From: Haliscomenobacter sp. | GTDB lineage: Bacteria > Bacteroidota > Bacteroidia > Chitinophagales > Saprospiraceae | Assembly (NCBI GenBank): GCA_016713275.1 | Contig: JADJPL010000015.1 | Location: forward strand, 1 to 22,421 | Length of the DNA: 22,421 nt | Reading direction: 5' to 3' | In this document: piece by piece, positions 16,841-22,421 of the stretch | How the letters are laid out: each line of letters starts with the position of its first letter | How positions within the stretch are numbered: the first letter of the stretch is position 1 | The notes under the pieces: generated by a model | Databases searched by the model: none | Told to the model about the DNA's origin: nothing | Seen by the model: only the letters and a program-made list of their open reading frames with translations | Made by a program: the position numbers and the translations under genes

Positions 16841-17403
16841 ATGAGCTTTTGGGATCTGTTCAAAAGGGCCTCTGGCCCCGGGTTTCTTATTAGTGATCTG
16901 GTATGGGTCACAGAGGAAGCCAAACAAACCGGTTTTGTAAATCTCATCCGGCAGCACCCTCAGGCGCTGGTGCTTGTTTGGTTTGACCGGACCGAAGAAA
17001 CTTTTCAGGCGCTGCTGCTTCAGGAACAACTCCCGGAAGTTGCTATTCAACGGTCCGCATGACCTCTTCCGAAGAGGTGGAGGGAAAACGGTTATTTTTC
17101 TGGAGCATTATCCGTTATTAAGCCGGGGAAACCACCCTGACTAAAGGATGGAAGCCGGCTCAGGCGCTATTTTTGACCGCGCTGGACGAACCCTTGTTCT
17201 CCCGTTTTGGAGGAGATCGACTGGTAAATCTCGTTCAACAATTGGGTTTGGAGGAAACGGAAAACCTAGAACATCCAATGATTACCAAATCTATAGCCCG
17301 GCGCAGTGCGCAAACTGGACGAAAAACTCAAGGGGAGGGAGACATCCTGGCGGAAAGCCAGGAGGAGTGGTTTCAAAAGCTGGAACAACGGCATGAAGGA
17401 TGA
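16841..17403 (+). CDS. Stand-alone SecA motor-2-like protein, frameshifted
   Basis: About 187 residues, resembling only the part of SecA that ends the second motor (NBD2) and enters the following scaffold helix. The first 73 codons are clean: MSFWDLFKRASGPGFLISDL, VWVTEEAKQTGFVNLIRQHP and QALVLVWFDRTEETFQALLL. After shifts comes TVIFLEHYPLLSR, then ALDEPLFSRFGGDRLVNLVQ, QLGLEETENLEHPMITKSIA and KLDEKLK. SecA has '(S)LED.LM..F.s.R...mm..lGm...e.IeH.mvtkaIe.AQkKvE' at the matching place. There is no DEAD motor 1, Walker A, GRxGRQGD motif or zinc tail, so ATPase activity is not expected. The end EWFQKLEQRHEG is followed by TGA 17401-17403. It could be a SecA-derived regulator or adaptor; the role is unknown. 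It is transcribed in the same direction as the phytase gene, 89 bp upstream of it. Confidence 0.7.
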
Positions 17404-17492
17404 TCGTTTTTAATAATTATTTCACTCAAATCGGCATTGACTTAACATTGGGCATCTAGCTTTGAAGGCTGTGTTTTTCAAAATGCTGGATT

Positions 17493-18571
17493 ATGATTGC
17501 CCGTTTTGGTATGCTCTTTTTTTTATTGCTGCGACTGTTTTTTCTTGCCGGAAAAGAAAAATGCCCAATTATTTGTCACCATCGTAGCCGATGTGGAACC
17601 GAACCGGTTCGGGAGGCAGTTGATCAGGATGCGGCGGGACGATCCGGCGATCTGGGTCCACCCGCTGGATTCGTCTCAACCCTGGTTTATGGAACCGTAA
17701 AAGGATTTGGTATCGAGGCGTACGACCTGGCGGGAAAACGGAAATTTAGCTACCCCATTGGGAATCCCAATAACATAGACGTAGCCTACGGGTTTGTCCT
17801 TTCGGAGGAAGAGCCGTAGATTTAGTCGGTTGTTCGGAGCGAAAAGAACGAAATCCGGCTTTTTTTCCATTGATTCGACCGACGGCGCCCTGAAGCCAGT
17901 TGAACGCCAGGCGATCAACCAGTGTAGATGAAATCTACGGGTTTTGCTTTTTCCGCAGCCGCCAATCCGGAAGCTTGTACGCCTTTGCTAACGGAAGAAT
18001 GGGTCGTCGAACAATGGCTACTTGGCCGGAAGCTGAGGCAAAATAAGCGCCAAATGGTCCGGACGCTTCCGGGTATCCACCCAACCGGAGGGCATGGTTG
18101 CTGATGAAGCTCGGGGCCTTTATACGTCGGGGAGGAAGATAAGGGGGATCTGGCGTTTTCAGGCGGAGCCCACTGCGCCTTCCTCCGAACCCTTCTGGCA
18201 GCAGCGGCCTGGACAATCCCGGATTTCTTTTGACGTGAAGGACTTTGCCTTTTTCCGCCATCTGATACCACAGGATATCTCCTGGCCTCAGGCCAGGGAA
18301 TTTCACCTTTTACGCGTGTTCGAACGCCAAGGCGCTAACCGTTATCTGGGGAGCTTTAAAATAGGGGATGGCCCCCTACTCCGATGGCGTAGGAGAAACT
18401 GACGGACTAGAGGTAAGACCCCGGAATTTTGGAGGCCCTTTTCCAGTGGAATGCTGGTTACTCAAGATGGCGAAAATATCTACCAATCCAAAAAGCCTGC
18501 TCCTCAAAACTTAAATAAATGGCCTGGGATCGGGTAAGGATGCGATCGGTCAGTTTAGCCCTATCCGGTAG
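17493..18571 (+). CDS. Beta-propeller 3-phytase, exported, frameshifted
   Basis: Hydrolyses myo-inositol hexakisphosphate (phytate) with calcium at neutral pH, outside the cytoplasm. The ATG at 17493 gives MIARFGMLFFLLLRLFFLAG, a signal peptide. Joined frames then read AQLFVTIVADVEPN, DDPAIWVHPLDSSQ (17638-17679), LVYGTVKGFGIEAYDLAGKR (about 17684-17743), KFSYPIGNPNNIDVAYGFVL and DLVGCSERK. GFCFFRS, SLYAFANGRMG, GMVADEARGLLYVGEED, GIWRFQAEPTAPSSEPF and LASSQGNFTFYVFERQGANR follow, then YLGSFKIGDGP. DDPAIWVHP, NNxDVxYGF and the repeated 'YxxxGEEDxGIWRF' blades are hallmarks of BPP phytases. A C-terminal GMLVTQDGENIYQS leads to WDRVKDAIGQFSPIR and TAG 18569-18571. Span about 360 codons, close to family length (~350-380). 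Frame changes occur about every 60-100 bases. Confidence 0.9.
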
Positions 18572-18674
18572 CGTGTATCTGAGTAACAATTTATTCATTT
18601 ATATAGGATACCTTGAAGTAATCTGACCGGGATACTTTCATCGGAAGTTTTTTTTTGAATTAAATCATTAGCCG

Positions 18675-20298
18675 ATGAAACGGATTTTTACCCTTTCTGT
18701 TATTGCTTTTTTTGCGCTTTCTTCCTTTTCCCTGACGGGGCAGAGCCTTAAGTTCCAGCGCCGGATACTGGTGACGGATACCATAACGGACAATGCCGCT
18801 AAAATTGCTGTTTCTTCCGACGACGCCGAACAGGAAAACCAGGAAATCGACGCTTTATACGACGACGATATCGACGCCGGTTGGGAAGGCGCCCCGGAAG
18901 ACCGGAACATCCTCACTGCCGGCAGGCGCTCCTTTCGATTGCTATCCCCTAAGGGCGCCCGAATTGACTTCTGCTTTCGTGATCGTTTATTCCCACGAAG
19001 GAAAATCCAAGGACGATGTGGCTAAAATTACCATTGTCGGTGATGCCAACGACAATGCGCCGACCTTTACAGAGGATTCGCTGATTGACAAGCGGGCAAA
19101 GACCGCCGCTTCGGTGCTTTGGGAAGTCAAGGAGGAATGGAAACTCTGGCAGCCTTACCGCACTCCGGATCTGAAGGCGGTTGTTCAGGAAATTGTCGAC
19201 CGTCCGGGTTGGGAAGGAAATGCCCTGGCTTTTTGGTTTTCTGGGCCAGGACCAAGCCCCCAGCGAGGTGGAAAACGCCCGGGAGTGGGAATCGTTTGAG
19301 AATATTGCCGATCCAAGGAGGCGGCGATGGGCAGAATCACCCGGAAAGAAGGCCGGAATTGGTTATCTATTATTCGGTAAGCGGCAAATTTGAAATGCCG
19401 ATTCAGGTGACGGATACGATAACCGATAATGCCGCAAAATTGCGGTTTCTTCCGACGATGCCGAGCAGGAAAACCAAGAAATTGACGCCTTGTACGATGA
19501 TGATATCGATGCGGCTGGGAAGGCGCCCCCGAAGATCGCAACATTCTAACCGCGGGTATTCGGTTCCGGAATATCGATATTCCCAAAGGAGCCGTCATCG
19601 ATTCTGCCTATGTGGTCGTTTTTTCCCATGAAGGAAATCCAAAGACGATGTGGCTAAAATCACCATCGGGGGACGCCAACGACAATGCGGAGACTTTACG
19701 GAGGATTCGCTGATTGATAAGCGGGCAAAGACCGCCGCGTCGGTGCTTGGGAGGTGAAGAAGAGTGGAAACTCTGGCAGCCCTACCGCACTCCGGACCTG
19801 AAGGCGGTTGTTCAGAAATTATCGACCGTCCGGGTTGGACGGCTGGTAATGTCTTGGCCCTTGGTATTCCTTGGCCAGGATCAAGGCCCCATGAGGTGGA
19901 AAATGCCCGGGAGTGGGAATCGTTTGAAAATATCGCCGATCCCTGCGACGGCGGCGACGGGCAGAACCATCCGGAAAGAGACCCCGTTTGGTCATCCATT
20001 ATTCTTTCCCCTTCCAAAGTGACTGGAACCCGCTCGGTTTTGGCCCAGGAAGTTGGCGCCTTGAAGATTTTTCCCAATCCGGTTGCAGAAGGATCTGTAA
20101 TGGTGGAGATGGGGAACGAAGAGCCCGCCTTGATTCGCATGTTTAACTCTAACGGCCAACTACGGTGCGCGTCGATGAAAACGGACGGAGGAAAAACGGT
20201 CGCGTTCTCTTTTGGCAATCAACCCGCCGGTTGGCACTACCCTCCAGGCCAGTCAAGCTCAAAAATGGTATATCCAAAAACTGGTAATTGAAAACTAA
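18675..20298 (+). CDS. T9SS-exported protein with two near-identical modules, frameshifted
   Basis: About 540 residues. The ATG at 18675 gives a signal peptide (MKRIFTLSVIAFFALSSFSL, cleavage after TGQS). Two ~210-residue modules follow. Each begins VTDTITDNAAK and SSDDAEQENQEIDALYDDDI. Each then reads PEDRNILTAGIRFRNIDIP, DSAFVIVYSHEGKSKDDVAK, FTEDSLIDKRAKTAASVLWE, WKLWQPYRTPDLKAVVQEI and DRPGW. From memory they resemble the ~150-residue beta-sandwich modules of secreted bacterial proteins ('SSDLEL...VGLRF.NV.IP.GA...RTPDL...IQEIV.R.GW..GNALA'). The C-terminus GALKIFPNPVAEGSVMVEMG, then IRMFNSNGQL and AGWHY, is a type A T9SS sorting domain, so surface attachment or release is predicted. TAA 20296-20298. 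No catalytic motif is evident. It lies between the phytase and TonB-receptor genes on the same strand. Confidence 0.85.
18771..19406 (+). repeat. Module copy 1 of internal tandem duplication
   Basis: Begins GTGACGGATACCATAACGGA. It matches copy 2 over nearly its whole length at DNA level, offset about 630-636 bp, with many identical runs of 15 or more bases. Confidence 0.85.
19407..20010 (+). repeat. Module copy 2 of internal tandem duplication
   Basis: Begins GTGACGGATACGATAACCGA. It ends about where copy 1's HPERRP is matched by HPERDP, after which the sequence moves into the sorting-domain linker. Confidence 0.85.
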
Positions 20299-20308
20299 CT
20301 AATTTATG

Positions 20309-20389
20309 GGCTGCCGCTGCGGTGGGGTAGAAGCGGGGTGTTGTCTTTCTGCTGCACAATCGCTACGGCAGCCTTTGGTTTTTTTAACC
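20309..20389 (+). terminator. Probable terminator between duplicated-module gene and TonB receptor
   Basis: GGCTGCCGCTGCG (20309-20321) pairs with CGCTACGGCAGCC (20361-20373), with an 8-bp perfect outer stem GGCTGCCG/CGGCAGCC and a long loop. It is followed by TTTGGTTTTTTT. It lies 10 bp after the stop and just before the receptor start, so it could also be an attenuator for the receptor. Confidence 0.5.
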
Positions 20390-20396
20390 TGAACGT

Positions 20397-22421
20397 ATGA
20401 AATCCGCCTTCCGATACCTGTTTTTGTCCTGGTAACCCTCGCCTCCATTCCAATGCTCGGTCAAAAGGAGCAATATCCTTTATGGCAAAGTCACGGATTC
20501 CGCTACAAGGGAACCTCTTATCGGGGCCACGGTGGCGGTGGAACAAACCGACCTGGGTACCGTCACCAATGCCAATGGGGAATTCCGCCTCACCGAAATT
20601 ACCGCCAATCTGGTTCGTGTTCGGATTTCTTTTTTATTGGGTAACAGGATTATATTCTGAGCCAGGATTTAGCAAAAATCCGGTCGTAGAAGTGAATATC
20701 CGCCTCGCGGCCGCCTTTTGCCCTTGATGTAACAGGTCCAGGGGAAAGCGGAAGGTCAGATCCGCGCTTTGGTGGAGCAGAAAAGGCGGAAAGCATAAAA
20801 ATATTGTTTCTGCCGAGCAAATCGCCACTTTCCCCGACATGAATGCCGCCGAAGTGATGAAGCGCATCCCCGGCATTACCCTTGCAGCGAGACCAGGGAA
20901 GGCCGGTTTGTCCGCTTGCGTGGCACGCCTCCGGTGTTGACCAATTTAATGTGAACGGCGAGCAGATCCCTTCGCCGCAGGAGGGCGTCCGGTGTGTAGG
21001 TATGGATATCATCCCTGCCGATCGATCGATTTCATTGAAGTTTCAAAGTAATGATTCCCGATATGGATGCCGATGGCATCGGCGGTTCTGTCAACGTGAA
21101 AACGAAAGAGGCCGCCGGGGAAAAACCAGGAATTTGAAGGCCGTTTTTGGCAGGAGGCTATAACAACCTGCGCCAAACGCCCAACTATCAATTGCAATTC
21201 ACTTATGGTCAGCGGTTTGGCAAGTTCGGCTCAATCTGAACTCCAGCTACTTCCAAAACAACCAGGGCTCGGACAATATTGAATACGAGTTCGTCAAAGG
21301 ACCGTTCTTCGGGAGCCAGAATGCCGGGCAGAATAACTTTTCATTCAATACGGGAAGTCCAATTCCGGCATTACGATATTACCTGAACCCAGCTGAGCGT
21401 AAGCCCGCACCCTGGACTTTAAATTTAACGAACACTCTTTTCTTTATCTCCGGGCGATGTACAAACTCCGCGACAACGAGACCCGAAGAAGGCTGGATTT
21501 ACGAACTGGATGATGCCCTTTCAAACCTACTATCTGTATGGGGGATCGTTCACTATATCAAGGACCGCCTGGAAAGAACAAGAACTGAGTACCTTGGGCC
21601 TTGGCGGCGAACACCGGATCGGCAAGCAACGCTGGATTATCAGATCTTCTATGCTTTTGCCCAGGAATCTGGCCCGACCGGCTCGAAGCCGCTTTGGAAA
21701 AAGCCCCGGACAGGCCATCGCTATTTCCCTGGACACCACAGACCGGGAATATCCCCGAATCATGTTCCCAACCCCGCCACGCCGTTAATGCAACCAACCA
21801 CAATATACCCTGGATGATTTGCTATTGGAGGAGCGGCTGGTCAAAGACAAAAACCTACTCCAGGATTAACTTAACGTTGCCCTATGCCTTTTCTACCTCG
21901 AGCAGACTATTTGAAATTGGGAACTGGAAAATAGGATGAAAGACAAGCGCAGGGACATTCGCTCCCAGGACTTTAGGGCGTATACGCCCCAGTCTACCTA
22001 CCGGGTTGGGCCGTCGTTATCTTTGAAGCTACGGGGATAATGGATTCAGAGAAATGAACTAGCTGAACAAGGGATACCAGATGGAGTACATGCCATCGCC
22101 GGCGCTTCTTCGGGAGTTCCACGAAACCTACCCTCAGCTTTTTGTCTTTGATCGCGTAGCTACCCGCACCCAATCCTTTGGCGAAGATTATAAAGCCAAG
22201 GAAAAAATTTTCGCAGCGTACAGCATGGTCCGGCACGATTTCGGACGGCATATGCTTATCGGCGGGTTGCGCTACGAAAAAACTGGTATCGACTACCAGG
22301 GGGCATTGATGATTGTGCTGGATGGAAAGCGGTTGGTGGCGTCGATACCTTAACCGACAAGCGCATCCACGAATTTTTATTTACCTCAAATTCAATGGAA
22401 ATATTCCGTTCACGAGAATTT
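20397..22421 (+). CDS. TonB-dependent receptor with carboxypeptidase-regulatory-like domain, 3' partial, frameshifted
   Basis: An outer-membrane active transporter energised by TonB. The ATG at 20397 gives MKSAFRYLFLSW, a signal start broken by an indel. Next is a CarboxypepD_reg-like Ig fold: GKVTDSATREPLIGATVAVE, then QTDLGTVTNANGEFRLTEI (about 20482-20600). The plug follows: AEQIATFPDMNAAEVMKRIP (about 20815-20874), GRFVRLRGTPPVLT, VNGEQIPSPQEGVR, YVGMDIIPAD, FIEVSKVMIPDMDADGIGGS and VNVKTKEAAGE. Barrel strands follow: YNLQFTYGQRFGKFGLNL-type, SSYFQNNQGSDNIEYEFVKG, FNEHSFLYLRAMY and YLGLGGEHRIGKQ. The frame still open at 22081-22350 reads FDRVATRTQSFGEDYKAKEK and HMLIGGLRYEKTGIDYQGAL. The gene runs past the window end, consistent with a 900-residue receptor. 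The position next to the phytase suggests inositol phosphate, phosphate-ester or metal-phytate uptake (inference). Confidence 0.9.

Noticed and set aside
16841..17403. Truncated remnant of a full secA gene
   Set aside because: The upstream sequence holds a palindrome and a promoter-like element, not motor-1 coding sequence, and the ORF starts cleanly with its own ATG.
19595..20218. A 207-codon minus-strand open frame
   Set aside because: Antisense to the second module and the T9SS tail. The plus-strand reading is supported by the duplicated copy and by the sorting-domain pattern.
1..22421. Region of mass pseudogenisation
   Set aside because: Essential housekeeping genes are hit as often as accessory ones, conserved motifs persist across the breaks, and gene spans keep normal lengths. 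Consensus error explains this better.

Overview
The window comes from a Bacteroidota chromosome, most likely a Saprospirales/Lewinella-type environmental lineage. That placement is inferred from protein flavour: a carboxypeptidase-regulatory-like TonB-dependent receptor, a type IX secretion (T9SS) C-terminal tail, a TAnnTTTG-type promoter, no clear Shine-Dalgarno sequences, and short palindromic intergenic repeats. Almost every gene is recognisable only when segments from two or three frames of the same strand are joined. One-base indels, often in homopolymers, interrupt even housekeeping genes (pgi, purE, coaD, pruA). The only two-ORF unit read cleanly from end to end is an IS3-type insertion sequence. 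I therefore read the breaks as consensus errors of a lightly polished assembly, not as gene decay, and give each gene the full span of its reconstructed reading. Codon-level details near the breaks are approximate.

Layout, 1-10.2 kb: a 5'-partial queuosine-precursor transporter; a DUF4163/DUF3298 (RsiV-like) lipoprotein; a GT39/ArnT-like membrane glycosyltransferase; a repeat-filled convergent junction; a tandem universal stress protein on the minus strand, divergent from glucose-6-phosphate isomerase (pgi). Converging on pgi is a minus-strand pair, a subtilisin-like S8 peptidase followed by a DmpA/S58 N-terminal-nucleophile aminopeptidase, with overlapping stop and start codons. Next, also on the minus strand, is a Nudix/winged-helix (NrtR-like) regulator followed 19 bp later by purE.

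Layout, 10.4-16.6 kb: a small exported hypothetical protein; coaD (pantetheine-phosphate adenylyltransferase); pruA (pyrroline-5-carboxylate dehydrogenase); a perfect 50-bp palindrome at a convergent junction; a Nudix hydrolase (ADP-ribose pyrophosphatase type) on the minus strand; the roughly 1.5-kb IS element; and a kdgK-type sugar-acid kinase on the minus strand. The kinase has a 14-bp tandem repeat at its 3' end and a nested palindrome at its 5' end.

Layout, 16.8-22.4 kb: a short stand-alone protein resembling only the second motor part of SecA, then what looks like a phytate-use locus. That locus holds a beta-propeller 3-phytase, a T9SS-exported protein built from two nearly identical ~210-residue modules, and a large TonB-dependent receptor that runs off the window. 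The phytase could release phosphate or inositol phosphates outside the cell, the duplicated-module protein could bind or scaffold at the surface, and the receptor could import the product. The gene identities are well supported; the joint function is inference.
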